A DNA stretch of 64,000 nucleotides. Origin: Candidatus Obscuribacter sp. GTDB lineage: Bacteria > Cyanobacteriota > Vampirovibrionia > Obscuribacterales > Obscuribacteraceae. The notes beneath the pieces are model-generated. The model worked only from the letters and a program-made list of their open reading frames with translations, did not search any database and was not told the DNA's origin. Of the stretch, positions 42,971-52,308 are shown piece after piece (position 1 is the first letter of the stretch; each line of letters begins with the position of its first letter). Both the position numbers and the translations under genes were made by a program. The stretch is taken from positions 5,828,001 through 5,892,000 of the forward strand of contig JADJQZ010000001.1 in NCBI GenBank assembly GCA_016712465.1, read 5' to 3'.

Positions 42971-44556
42971 TGGACTTTATGGAACGACTGGACGGAGAGA
43001 GAGAAGAGAAGCGCCTGCGCAAGCGCGTAGCAGAACTGATGCGAGACCTGGCTGACAAGTTAAGCGCAAAGCTGGCTCTGGCACCGGAAGGACGCTTCGC
43101 CACTCTTTCCAAACTGCGCACCGCCAAGGGGCAACGAGCCTACGTCAAAGCCATGGCAGCCCTTGAGCAAGATGACCTGGAGGAGGCCATGACCATCGCC
43201 GTCCGGGGTCTTCTGCACCTGGAGATAGCACACTTTCACGATAACAGCCCCGGTCCCAACAAGACAGAGAAACTGTTAGATATCGATAGCCAGCCACGGG
43301 AGTCCATTGCCAGACTCTCAGAAGCGCTCTGCCAGTTCAAACAACTGGTCGAGTATCGTAACCTGGAGGTACCGAAAGAAGCCCAGGAGAGGTTGGGCCG
43401 TTCCACGCAATATCTGCAAAATGCCATTGAAGCTATGGCCGCTTCAGACGACGAAGAAGCTGCCACCCAGGCTGAGGCCGGGCTGGTGTTTCTAAGTTTC
43501 ACTGTCTCCCAGGTAGTTTCAGATCCCTCCGAGTTTCCCAGAGCCCTAATGGTAGGCCCTGGTCAGAGTAACAAGAAGGAGCTGAGCAGACTCATGGAAG
43601 CGGCCCGAACTACAGGTATGACTCTCGCTCAAGCAGCCAAAGAAAGCGCCATTTCGGGCTGGAAAGCCAAAAGCGCAGCCGGCAAATATATTGAATCGGC
43701 CCTGGAGGCCTTCCTGGAGAACAACGGCAACGAGGTCAATAAGTACCTGGAACTAATTGGTCTGGAGACAGGACTGGTGCAAAGAACCCTCCAGCAAAAG
43801 CAAACCCGGAGACAGCTGGCGCAGTCATCGACAAACACGACAGCCACGAGCCAGCCCGCCACAAAAGCAGTGGAAGCGAAGAATAAGAAAATGCCGACTA
43901 AGTATCCGTTTTCTGCAAAATCACCGTCGGCGGCAAAACCCCAGGCAACGGCCAAAACCACCTTTCGCAAGGATTTCCAAACCAGAAACCCGGTCAAGAG
44001 TGCAGACTCGGTGGAGTCGATAATCATGGGACAGACCGAAACAATTGCCGCACACCCCTACAGCACAAACACACCGAGACTTGTAGACCCCGAGGAAATT
44101 TTCGATAGAACCGCGCCGGAAAGCCCCCTCGATTTGTGGGCAAAACCGCGCAAGTACTACAAAATCAAAGAGGCCGAGAACGCAGCCGCCAATTTCACTA
44201 CCTCACAAAAGCACCTCCTGCAGGCAACAAACTACTCTTCCGCAAATGAACGCGAAGGAATTCCTATGGAGAGAGCCGCTCAGGCAGCCCCATCGCCATC
44301 CGCATCCCCATCAGAACCACTGAAAATACGTATTGAACGGCTGCATGGCATAGTCGATCGCCTCAACAAGCTGGGCAAGCACACCAATGATCCCGCAGCC
44401 ACGGCAAGCGTGCTGGAGCATCTCAAGAAGGAACTGGAAACTCTGGAGTCGGCCGCCCAGTCGGGCAAGTGGCAGGCGGTAGAAAGAAGCTCCACCAGTA
44501 TCCTCAAAATTCGCAAAGAATTTAAATCACTTTTGAAAGAATCGGATCTTCTATGA
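42970..44556 (+). CDS. Protein with three copies of a helical hairpin and a Pro/Thr/Lys-rich linker
   Basis: 528 residues. GGAG sits about 9 nt upstream. N-terminal coiled-coil-like region (about 1-45). Hairpin units at about 50-92 (GQRAYVKAMAALEQDDLEEAMTIAVRGLLHLEIAHF), 138-180 (STQYLQNAIEAMAASDDEEAATQAEAGLVFLSFTV) and a weaker one at about 235-275 (AGKYIESALEAFLENNGNEVNKYLELIGLETG). The remaining part to about 460 is a Pro/Lys/Ser/Thr-rich linker, and the C-terminal 75 residues are a helical segment (RIERLHGIVDRLNKLGK, LEHLKKELETLESAA). No known domain. Coupled to the gene before it; a complex of the two is inferred. Confidence 0.75.
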   Translation: MDFMERLDGEREEKRLRKRVAELMRDLADKLSAKLALAPEGRFATLSKLRTAKGQRAYVKAMAALEQDDLEEAMTIAVRGLLHLEIAHFHDNSPGPNKTEKLLDIDSQPRESIARLSEALCQFKQLVEYRNLEVPKEAQERLGRSTQYLQNAIEAMAASDDEEAATQAEAGLVFLSFTVSQVVSDPSEFPRALMVGPGQSNKKELSRLMEAARTTGMTLAQAAKESAISGWKAKSAAGKYIESALEAFLENNGNEVNKYLELIGLETGLVQRTLQQKQTRRQLAQSSTNTTATSQPATKAVEAKNKKMPTKYPFSAKSPSAAKPQATAKTTFRKDFQTRNPVKSADSVESIIMGQTETIAAHPYSTNTPRLVDPEEIFDRTAPESPLDLWAKPRKYYKIKEAENAAANFTTSQKHLLQATNYSSANEREGIPMERAAQAAPSPSASPSEPLKIRIERLHGIVDRLNKLGKHTNDPAATASVLEHLKKELETLESAAQSGKWQAVERSSTSILKIRKEFKSLLKESDLL

Positions 44557-44751
44557 AGTACAGCTATTCCCAACTACTAGGGTTATGCGCTGAAAGCTTC
44601 GTACTTGCCCCACTGTAGCCAGCCTTCACAACTATAAATTTACGAAACTTTCACGTAAACACTGCTAGCTTAAGCACAAGCTTCAGTTGAAGAGCCATTT
44701 TCTTGCGGAATTATCCACCAGCGAAGAACTTTTAGCCTGGAGACAAGCAAA

Positions 44752-45636
44752 TTGGCTGAACTCGAATCAGGGGCAGAATCTAAAGACAATGATCAAAAGC
44801 TAATTCGCTCACAGGCCGACTTAGCAAGAAATCTGGGTGGACAGGAATGCAATCCGCAACCGGGCCCCAAACAACTGCCGGTGATGGAAGCCGGACAGAT
44901 GGACATCGGCTGCACCTATAAAGATCTGAGTGAAGCCGGCGCTCAGTCCGAGAACAATCTCGATCTGCTAAGTCTCTACAACCAGGCTCGACCTTCCACG
45001 GTGCATTTCCAATTGAAACGCGACGGCAAGGTTCTTGGCGGCGGCACAGGCGCCATGGTCAAGGCGGAAGAAAACACCTGCAAGATTCTTACGGACAACC
45101 ATGTGGTATCCGAACATACAAAGCAGACGTACAAGCTAGACGAAATAAAAGTAGTCACCCATGATGGCACCATATACGATGCTAAAGTTTACAAGGCGGA
45201 TCCGGGAAAAGATCTGGCCGTGGTGGAAATCGCCACCGGCGATAAGACCGCCCAAATTTGCAAACCGATTGAGTTCGTGGATACACCCGTCACTTTCAAG
45301 GAACGGGAGCGGGCGGTAACCATAGGTCAACCATATGGAACAGGCGCCTTTTACACCTCCGAAGGTACCTTCAACTCGCAAATTAGCAGACAGGACGCCG
45401 TTACCAAACTGAGGGCAGACAAACTGCCGCCCAATGACAATCCCGATCGCCGGCTCGACATGTTTGACATGCGCGGCATCAGAGGTTACAGCGGCGCGCC
45501 TGCTTACCAACTACCGCTCGGCAAAGCTGAAGGGGAAAAGCCAAAGGCATTCGGCGTTGTGGACATGGCTGACGACATGGCCAGAACCCTGGTCACACCG
45601 GTGACGGCGCAAGATGTGAAGAAATTGACAGATTGA
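44752..45636 (+). CDS. Trypsin-like serine protease (S1C/HtrA-type core), leaderless
   Basis: 294 residues from a TTG at 44752 (GGAG 9 nt upstream). No signal peptide or membrane helix; the first 70 residues are polar. The S1 core covers about 78-285. Triad: His117 in TDNHVVS, Asp154 in GKDLAVVEI, Ser247 in GYSGAP. The usual sequence is GNSGGP, so two neighbours of the serine differ. No PDZ domain follows. Proteolysis is plausible from the triad but not certain with the altered oxyanion region. Proteases of this type normally act in the periplasm. Confidence 0.82.
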   Translation: MAELESGAESKDNDQKLIRSQADLARNLGGQECNPQPGPKQLPVMEAGQMDIGCTYKDLSEAGAQSENNLDLLSLYNQARPSTVHFQLKRDGKVLGGGTGAMVKAEENTCKILTDNHVVSEHTKQTYKLDEIKVVTHDGTIYDAKVYKADPGKDLAVVEIATGDKTAQICKPIEFVDTPVTFKERERAVTIGQPYGTGAFYTSEGTFNSQISRQDAVTKLRADKLPPNDNPDRRLDMFDMRGIRGYSGAPAYQLPLGKAEGEKPKAFGVVDMADDMARTLVTPVTAQDVKKLTD

Positions 45637-45729
45637 GCTAAAATAGCAGATTGTTCCACTCGGAATTTCTCACCACGGTTGGGAAAACCAATCGGCCCGC
45701 TCCGTGCTCCCTCTGCAATCTTTATTAAG

Positions 45730-48700
45730 ATGTCCCTTCCCAAGCCAATCATCTTGCTTCTGGCGCTAAGCCTCAGCGTCACACCGGCTTTTTGCCTGCC
45801 CGGGCGCGTCTTGCCGGCCTTTGACAATCCTCTCAAGGAAGCCAGTGAAAGTTTCGACAAAGGTGATTACCAGACAGCCGTAATGCTTTTGAGCCGGGTT
45901 GTGAGTGGCGATAAAAATAATGTGGAAGCCCTGGTGAAGAGGGGTGTGGCCTACGTAAAGCTGAAACAGCGAGAGAAAGCTCTGCAAGACTTTGACCGGG
46001 CCAAACAGGTGGCGCCCGACAGCCCCCGGGTAGCCCTGGTGAGAGGGGCCTGCCTCTATGAAATGAAGCACTACGAAGAGGCCCTGCCCGAGCTGGAAAT
46101 GGCCGCTTCCGGCTTCCCAGCCGATCACTTTCCGGCCATTCTGGCAGCCAGTAGCGCCTATCACATCGACGACTTCGAGAAATCTCTCAAGTACGGTCAG
46201 TTGGCAGTCAGCCTTGGGTACAAACCTGACTACAGTTTCCACTTGATGCAGGCCGAATGCCTGGCCGCCACAAAGCGCTACAAAGAGGCATCCGAACTCT
46301 TTGCCGAGCTCTGCGGCAGCCCCCAGGTTACGGCTCAAACCTGGGTAGCCAGGGGTAATCTGGAGCGGGTGCAAGAGCACTTCAGCCAGGCCCTGGCTTT
46401 TTATGACAGAGCCCTGGCCATTGCTCCCGGCGATGCGCAAGCTATCTACCACCGAGCCCTTTGTCGGCTGGCCGGCAACAAGACCGAGACCGGTCTGAAC
46501 GAGCTCAGGCAGGCCGTCAGCGCTTATCCGGACAACAGCAAATTGCGCCTTTTCAAAGCCGACCTGCTCTTCAAGCTCAAGCACTACGACGAAGCCCTGG
46601 CCGACTACAAACATTTGCAGACTCAGACGCCTCAAGACTTCCACGTCTACAAGGGTGAGGCTTCCATCCTGGCCCTGCAGAAGCGCTACGAAGAGCTACT
46701 TGTACCCGCGCAAAGAGCCTGTCGCCTTGAACCGACGGACGCCTCTTCCCAGCTTCTTTTAGGCACAGCGCTGGCAGCCAAGAACAAAGACGTGGAAGCA
46801 GAAAGAGCCTTCACCAACGCCATAAAATACAGTGGCAATAATCCCGGCTACAGGCTCTTGCGCGCGCGTTTCTACTGCACTAGAAAACGCTACCAGGAAA
46901 GCCTCGACGACTATGACGCTGCTCTGGTTGCCGGGAAAGAAACAGATGAGCAACTGGCGGCACGCCTCTTGCCCCTCTTCGAACTTAATTTGTATGACCG
47001 GGCCATCAAAGATGTAAACACTCTCCATGCGCACGGCTATAGCGAAAACTGGATCTATCTGGTGCGCGGCACCGCCAGAGCTTCCATGGGAGACTTCAAG
47101 ACTGCCGTGGATGACCTGGAGAAATACGCCAGGAAAGCGCCCAAGCCCGGCCCCATCTATACCCTCATCGCCAAGGCACAACTGGGCACAGGCAATCATT
47201 CAAAGGCCATAGAAGCAGCAGATCTGGCTCTCAAATATGGTCCCGACCTGGAGGCGCTCAAACTGAGGGCTGCTGCCCGTTTTGCCAACAAGGATTACGA
47301 AGGAACCATAACTGATATCGAGTTTCTGAAAGAGAAAAATGTGGAGCTGGATCGCCATTTACTGGAATGGCTGGGCTTTGCCTACCACGGACTGAAGCAG
47401 CCGGAGCAGGGACAGGAAGCCTTCTCTCAGATGATTGCCCGTTTTCCGAATCATTACTCAGGCTACGCCGATCTGGCCCTTTACTATATTGATACCGGAC
47501 GCCTGGAGGAAGCGCAGAAGCTTATCCAGCAAGCCCTGCTGCGGGAGCAAAAGCAGCCCCAGCTCTACATGGAGAAAGCCGAGCTGGACTTGCTCTCAGG
47601 TAACGACAAAGCCGCCCTGGAAGCAGCCGACCAGGCTCTTTCCCTCAAACCCGATTATCTAGCCGCCCTGGAACTGAAGGCGGGCATCGCCTTCAAAAAC
47701 AGCTCCTTTGAGGAAACCCTCCTCAATCTCAACAAACTCATCGATGCCGATCCGGCCAACTGGAAAAACTACTTGAAACGCGCCGCCATTCTGGACAAAT
47801 TGGGTGAGCCGGAGAAGGCCCAAGAGGATAGACATAAAGCATTTTCAGTGAAACTCGCGGACGGCAACGAACACCTCCTGAGAGCCGACCTGGCCAGAGA
47901 GCACGGTCTGATTGAACTGGCTCTGGCAGACTACAAGCTTGCCCTGAAATCGCAAGCCGGAAATTCCAGAGCTCTTTTTGCCCTCAGTGATCTATACGCC
48001 GGACAGGGCAGGCAGCAAGACTTGAAAGCCTTTCTCCTCAATGCCCAAAAGGATATTGCGTACAAAAATGTTCAGAACCAAATTGCCTTCTGTCTTAGCA
48101 ACACGGAACTGAACCTCAAACACTATGAGAGGGCCCTTGCCGCCCTCAGCGTACCTTCCCGGCAAACGGCCATGAAAGCCCTGGTGCTCAGGCAAAAGCT
48201 GGCCATATACCTGGCCGCCGGCAAACTGGACAAGGCACAACAAACAGTTGACACTTTGAGCCGTGAGTTTCCTGATGACTGGCAGACTTTTACCTCTCGA
48301 GCTCGCCTTTTGAAGGCCAAGAAGAAAGACGAAGAAGCTCTTAATGAGCTGGACAAAGCCATCAAGCTCGACATCAAAAACGTCGACCTTCTGGAACTGA
48401 AAGCTCATTATCTGAGCGACATGAAGGAACCCACAGCCGCGCTCGCTTATATCAACACAGCTCTAATAATCCTCAGTAAAACCAGACATGATGCCACACT
48501 TGACCGGGAGACCTATTCCCGTTGTTTCTATCTGCGGGGGCTCTACTTGAGCGAACTGGGGCAGGAACAAGCGGCCATAGAAAGTTTCACCCAGGCCGTT
48601 CAGAAAAACCCCCGCAATGCAGCAGCACTGGTAGAGCGCGGACAGGCCTTTATGCGGCTGGATCAGCTACAAAAGGCAATCGGCGATTACCGCAGCGCCT

Positions 48701-50094
48701 TGAAGATCGATGCCGACAACTGGTCGGCTCTCAGTAATCTGGCCGATTGCTATAAGTCACTGCACAACTATAAGGAAGCGGTTAAATACTACGATCTTGC
48801 TCTGGCTGCCAATCCCAGATGGCGTGAAGCTTACTATGCCAGGGCCAACTGTCGTTTCATGCTCAAAGACTACAAAGGCGCCCTGACTGATTACAATCTC
48901 GCCCTCAAGCATGAAGGCAGATTGCAGGAAATATACATCAATAGAGGCGGCACCCTGGGAGCCATGGGAGACTACCAGGGGCTTTTGCGCAATCTGCAAA
49001 CGGCAAAAACCCTCGGCAAGCCCACAAGGCTCATGCTTACGAACGAGGCCATCGCGCTCAACCACTTGAACAGGCGCAAAGAGGCCCTGGAAAAATTCCA
49101 GGCGGCCATTGCGCTTGAACCCAAGCGCATTCAAAGTTATCTTGACCTGGCGACCTTTTACGCCGGGACAAAAGAAGAGCTGCCTAAAGCCTTTGAGGCC
49201 ATCGACTCAGCCATGGCCCTGGAGCCCGACAATCCAGCCGCGCTGAAAGCCAAGTTCAAGCTGGAATTGCGCAGCAAAAACTTTCGGGAAGCCCTCAAGA
49301 CAGTGGAGAAATATCTGAGCCTCTGCCCCCAGGACCTACCCATGCAGGTAGAAGCAATCAGAGCGGAATTGACCCTCGGCGAAAAGGCAAATGCCCTGAG
49401 CCGTACCGAAGCCCTCCTGGCTGAAAGACCCAAGTGGATCGACGGCTGGTTCGAGCTGGGAAATTGCTATTTTGAACTGGGCCGTACCGAAGAGGCGCTC
49501 CAGGCCTTTCAGAAAGTGGTGGCGCTGGATAAAACCGACCAGGAGGCAATGCGACGGGTGGCCCAGTGCCAGAGGCAACTGGGGGACTACGAAAGTGCCC
49601 TCAAATGGCTGGAACAGGCACGCGCTAGTAGTGGCGACAGCGACGATCTAGCCCTGCAGGAAGCCATCACCCTGCTGTCGAGCGCCCGCCTGAGCGAGAG
49701 TAAGACCATCCTCAACCGCCTGGCGCGAAAATCTCCGCAATGGGCCCTGCCCCATCTCTATCTCGGCCAATGCCTGATTCTACAGGGCAAGTACGATGAT
49801 GCTTTAAGTGCTTTGCGCCGCTGCACAAGTCGAGATCCGGAACTGGCAGCGGCCCTGAGCAGTTCTGCCCTGGCCCAGGCTAAAGCCGGACAACTAGAGG
49901 CCTCGAAGGAGAGCATCGCCAGAGCTGACGCACTGGGAGCCAACGACAGCTTATATTATGCAGCCTGCGCTCTGATCAATCATTTGACCGGCAAAGAAGC
50001 GCAGGCCTTATCCGACTTGAACAAAGCCGAGTCACTAAACAAAAGAGACTGGTCGGTCATGGAAGTGAAAAAGACCCTCGAGCAAACACACTGA
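45730..50094 (+). CDS. Very large secreted TPR protein (about 1,450 residues)
   Basis: From the ATG at 45730; the reading to 45679 is from a TTG without a site. Signal peptide: PIILLLALSLSVTPAFC, cleavage near residue 20. The rest is TPR repeats from end to end, at least 35 units, for example KGDYQTAVMLLSRVVSGDKNNVEALVKRG, FSQALAFYDRALAIAPGDAQAIYHRAL and FQAAIALEPKRIQSYLDLATFY. No other domain was seen. A superhelix of this size is a protein-binding scaffold in the envelope. It ends 29 nt before the convergent MtnX-like gene. Confidence 0.9.
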   Translation: MSLPKPIILLLALSLSVTPAFCLPGRVLPAFDNPLKEASESFDKGDYQTAVMLLSRVVSGDKNNVEALVKRGVAYVKLKQREKALQDFDRAKQVAPDSPRVALVRGACLYEMKHYEEALPELEMAASGFPADHFPAILAASSAYHIDDFEKSLKYGQLAVSLGYKPDYSFHLMQAECLAATKRYKEASELFAELCGSPQVTAQTWVARGNLERVQEHFSQALAFYDRALAIAPGDAQAIYHRALCRLAGNKTETGLNELRQAVSAYPDNSKLRLFKADLLFKLKHYDEALADYKHLQTQTPQDFHVYKGEASILALQKRYEELLVPAQRACRLEPTDASSQLLLGTALAAKNKDVEAERAFTNAIKYSGNNPGYRLLRARFYCTRKRYQESLDDYDAALVAGKETDEQLAARLLPLFELNLYDRAIKDVNTLHAHGYSENWIYLVRGTARASMGDFKTAVDDLEKYARKAPKPGPIYTLIAKAQLGTGNHSKAIEAADLALKYGPDLEALKLRAAARFANKDYEGTITDIEFLKEKNVELDRHLLEWLGFAYHGLKQPEQGQEAFSQMIARFPNHYSGYADLALYYIDTGRLEEAQKLIQQALLREQKQPQLYMEKAELDLLSGNDKAALEAADQALSLKPDYLAALELKAGIAFKNSSFEETLLNLNKLIDADPANWKNYLKRAAILDKLGEPEKAQEDRHKAFSVKLADGNEHLLRADLAREHGLIELALADYKLALKSQAGNSRALFALSDLYAGQGRQQDLKAFLLNAQKDIAYKNVQNQIAFCLSNTELNLKHYERALAALSVPSRQTAMKALVLRQKLAIYLAAGKLDKAQQTVDTLSREFPDDWQTFTSRARLLKAKKKDEEALNELDKAIKLDIKNVDLLELKAHYLSDMKEPTAALAYINTALIILSKTRHDATLDRETYSRCFYLRGLYLSELGQEQAAIESFTQAVQKNPRNAAALVERGQAFMRLDQLQKAIGDYRSALKIDADNWSALSNLADCYKSLHNYKEAVKYYDLALAANPRWREAYYARANCRFMLKDYKGALTDYNLALKHEGRLQEIYINRGGTLGAMGDYQGLLRNLQTAKTLGKPTRLMLTNEAIALNHLNRRKEALEKFQAAIALEPKRIQSYLDLATFYAGTKEELPKAFEAIDSAMALEPDNPAALKAKFKLELRSKNFREALKTVEKYLSLCPQDLPMQVEAIRAELTLGEKANALSRTEALLAERPKWIDGWFELGNCYFELGRTEEALQAFQKVVALDKTDQEAMRRVAQCQRQLGDYESALKWLEQARASSGDSDDLALQEAITLLSSARLSESKTILNRLARKSPQWALPHLYLGQCLILQGKYDDALSALRRCTSRDPELAAALSSSALAQAKAGQLEASKESIARADALGANDSLYYAACALINHLTGKEAQALSDLNKAESLNKRDWSVMEVKKTLEQTH

Positions 50095-50122
50095 ACCGGC
50101 TCCGGCAAGTGCTCTCACAAAC

Positions 50123-50836
50123 TCAAAGGTCGAACAACTTTTCCAGACCGGCACGCACATCTCTAAAATCCTGAAAAGGATGGCAGGGAATTTGATTTTC
50201 TCGACAATAGTGCAACAGTCGCCCCTTGGCAAAAAGAATATCGGCGTTTTTGGCCCAACAACGATCGGAAAGTCCATCACCAATAACTACACAGAGGCTT
50301 TTGGCAGGCTCTGCCGCGCCCTTACCCAGGGCAAAACATTTACAGGTACCAGACCAGCAACCAGCCTCGGCGCGACTGTTAGGAAATTCAATGGAGAGCC
50401 GCCCATCATCCTGCACTTGTAAGCAATTGCTGACCACGGCTTCTATCAATCCATTCTGCATTAAGCCCGCTCTTTCGAGCATGTGTAGAATAATTTTGTC
50501 GATGCCATCGCTCACCACCCTTAGTGGCACTGCCAAATCCTTAAGCCAAACAGCGAAATCAGGAAAAGTTGGATCGATTCGCATTTCGGTCAACATTTCT
50601 ACCATAGCCGGCCAACCGCCCCGCAGCAATGGAACTTGCCTTTCCAGGCAGGCGCGCGAGCCGATTTCTCCGCGCACCCACTGTTCTTCCAGTACAAAAT
50701 AAGAAGGATCGGCCAACTCCTTCATAATCACATCAAGAGTGTCTCTGGTGGTGATTGTGCCGTCGAAATCGGCAAACACCTCAAATCGCCTTTCGGGCGG
50801 CTTTGTTTGTGACATTTTCAGGTCATCCCGATGCAC
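50123..50836 (-). CDS. mtnX: MtnX-like HAD phosphatase
   Basis: 237 residues. Motifs of the MtnX/PSP-like HAD group: FADFDGTITTRDT (nucleophile and acid Asp), LRVVSDGIDKIIL (motif II) and VVIGDGLSDRCWAKNADILFAKG (Asp pair and conserved Lys), plus the C-terminal HPFQDFRDV. MtnX dephosphorylates the enol intermediate of the methionine salvage pathway. The neighbouring genes are unrelated (no mtnA, B, D or W), so a general PHOSPHO1-type phosphatase is an alternative. Start is the GTG at 50836 or the ATG at 50815; the ribosome site is weak at both. Cytoplasmic. Confidence 0.8.
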   Translation of the reverse strand: MHRDDLKMSQTKPPERRFEVFADFDGTITTRDTLDVIMKELADPSYFVLEEQWVRGEIGSRACLERQVPLLRGGWPAMVEMLTEMRIDPTFPDFAVWLKDLAVPLRVVSDGIDKIILHMLERAGLMQNGLIEAVVSNCLQVQDDGRLSIEFPNSRAEAGCWSGTCKCFALGKGAAEPAKSLCVVIGDGLSDRCWAKNADILFAKGRLLHYCRENQIPCHPFQDFRDVRAGLEKLFDL

Positions 50837-50953
50837 TTAGAAACCTCATCAGATTAGAGTTTACGCTAACTTTGCCGAAAGCGTAATTACCCCAATTGCC
50901 AGCACCCAAAAGCTCACCTATCTTAATGCCATAGTTTCTTTTGAGGTGTCCAA

Positions 50954-51772
50954 ATGGGTTGTGAAAATTTTTCAGATTGCCAGAAATCTGCAGGAGATGA
51001 CAACCCGGGAAAGGGACTTTCAGCGGCCACCATCCTAGACCTACTCCAGCAACGGGGAGAAAAGACCGGGCAACACCTTAATAATGCCGGTCGCAAAGGT
51101 GACGAAGCCCTGCAAGAGCTGGACAAAGCTGCGCAGGAAGCTCAAAAGGCAGTGGAAGCAGGTCTGAAAGATGCCGCCGAAAATCTACCCCCGGCTGTTG
51201 AACAGGCCAGCCGAGATCTGGGCAAATTGGGACGAAGTCTAGGAAACATTCTCGACCAGGGTATAAACGCCCTCACCCCCACCGACACCAAGAGTCTGGT
51301 CAGCCGGTTAACTGACAAATTCGATGACATCGACACCGACCACGACGGCTTCATCAGCAGAAAGGAACTGGCAGAGAGTAAGAACAATCTGGCTCTCAAG
51401 CTGACTATGGGCGGCACCCTGAATGCCGCGGAAAAACATTTCGATAACTTGCAGGGACTGAATAGAGACAGCTTGATCTGGGACAACAACGGTATCAGCC
51501 GCAAAGATCTGCAAGTTCTAGACTCAGCTAGAAGAAACGGTACCGGATTGGGAGAAGCCTTCGCCAATGCTCCCACCCTGGACTTGAAACAGCATGTTCC
51601 CAGTGCCGGTCTGGGCTTTTTAGCAGCGACCGCCTCAAAAGCAGGTACTCCCGGCAAGGCACTAATGCTCGGAGCAACGGCTTTTGTTGCAGCAGAAGCT
51701 GCAATCGGCTCCATGAGCTACAAACTTTTTACAGCACCGAAAGCAAATGCCATCATGGAAGATCTGAAATAG
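50954..51772 (+). CDS. EF-hand protein with coiled-coil N-terminus, leaderless
   Basis: 272 residues; ATG has GAGGTG 5 nt upstream. Residues about 45-100 are an Ala/Glu/Lys coiled coil (DEALQELDKAAQEAQKAVEAGLKDA). One canonical EF-hand loop at 127-138: D127-x-D129-x-D131-G-F-I-x3-E138 (DTDHDGFISRKE). A second, incomplete loop occurs near 170-180 (DNNGISRKDL). The C-terminal region is hydrophobic (GKALMLGATAFVAAEAAIGSMSYKLF) and may insert into a membrane. No signal peptide. Calcium binding at the first loop is likely. Unknown function. Confidence 0.8.
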   Translation: MGCENFSDCQKSAGDDNPGKGLSAATILDLLQQRGEKTGQHLNNAGRKGDEALQELDKAAQEAQKAVEAGLKDAAENLPPAVEQASRDLGKLGRSLGNILDQGINALTPTDTKSLVSRLTDKFDDIDTDHDGFISRKELAESKNNLALKLTMGGTLNAAEKHFDNLQGLNRDSLIWDNNGISRKDLQVLDSARRNGTGLGEAFANAPTLDLKQHVPSAGLGFLAATASKAGTPGKALMLGATAFVAAEAAIGSMSYKLFTAPKANAIMEDLK

Positions 51773-51817
51773 GAAGCCAACTATATAAGAATATGGCGGC
51801 AGGCAGAACACCAAGTT

Positions 51818-51848
51818 GTGCCGGGTCCGTCTGATGCGGACCCGGCAC
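51818..51848. terminator. Bidirectional transcription terminator
   Basis: GTGCCGGGTCCG (51818-51829) pairs perfectly with CGGACCCGGCAC (51837-51848), a 12-bp GC-rich stem with a 7-nt loop, followed by CTTTCATTT. It sits between two convergent genes and directly after the EF-hand gene's last 45 nt, so it can end transcription from both sides. Confidence 0.8.
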
Positions 51849-51855
51849 CTTTCAT

Positions 51856-52206
51856 TTAACGGCTCTGGCCGTCATGCTTCTGCTGATAGATATCATGACT
51901 GAGCTTGTTCTGCTGGTGCTCGAGCTTAGCTCTTTCTTTGCAGCTCAGCCCACCACCATCAGCGCGCATGCGCGCTTCGCGCCGGGCTAACTGGGCCTGA
52001 TCTTTTTGTATTTTGTAGGCTTCACGACCGGTCAAAGCGCCTGATTTCCATCCCCTGCTGATACGTTTTTGCTGGCGCACCTGGCGACCGTTCACCCCAT
52101 AACCAGGGTCAGCCTGGGCCGGGCAGGCACTCATAAGCATGCCGCCCAGAAGTAGCATGGTCAGGCCGAAGGTAACGGTCACCGGTCGCTTGGTCTTACT
52201 TTCCAT
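51856..52206 (-). CDS. Small secreted basic protein
   Basis: 116 residues from the ATG at 52206 (GGAGAG about 9 nt upstream); the longer reading adds a non-signal stretch. Signal peptide: FGLTMLLLGGMLMSACPAQA. The mature part is basic and helical: RQQKRISRGWKSGALTGREAYKIQ, LARREARMRADGGGLSCKERAKLEHQQNKLSHDIYQQKHD. This GALTGREA-to-LSHDIYQQKHD arrangement is a widespread small periplasmic family in Gram-negative bacteria with no assigned function. A terminator lies just downstream. Confidence 0.78.
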   Translation of the reverse strand: MESKTKRPVTVTFGLTMLLLGGMLMSACPAQADPGYGVNGRQVRQQKRISRGWKSGALTGREAYKIQKDQAQLARREARMRADGGGLSCKERAKLEHQQNKLSHDIYQQKHDGQSR

Positions 52207-52308
52207 AATTTGAAACTCTCCAGAAGGGGTCACAGAAGAGTAAACGTAAAACCGAACCCAAAAGTTCAAAAACGACCCTTAAATGCGCTTAACCTTTATT
52301 CCTATTAT

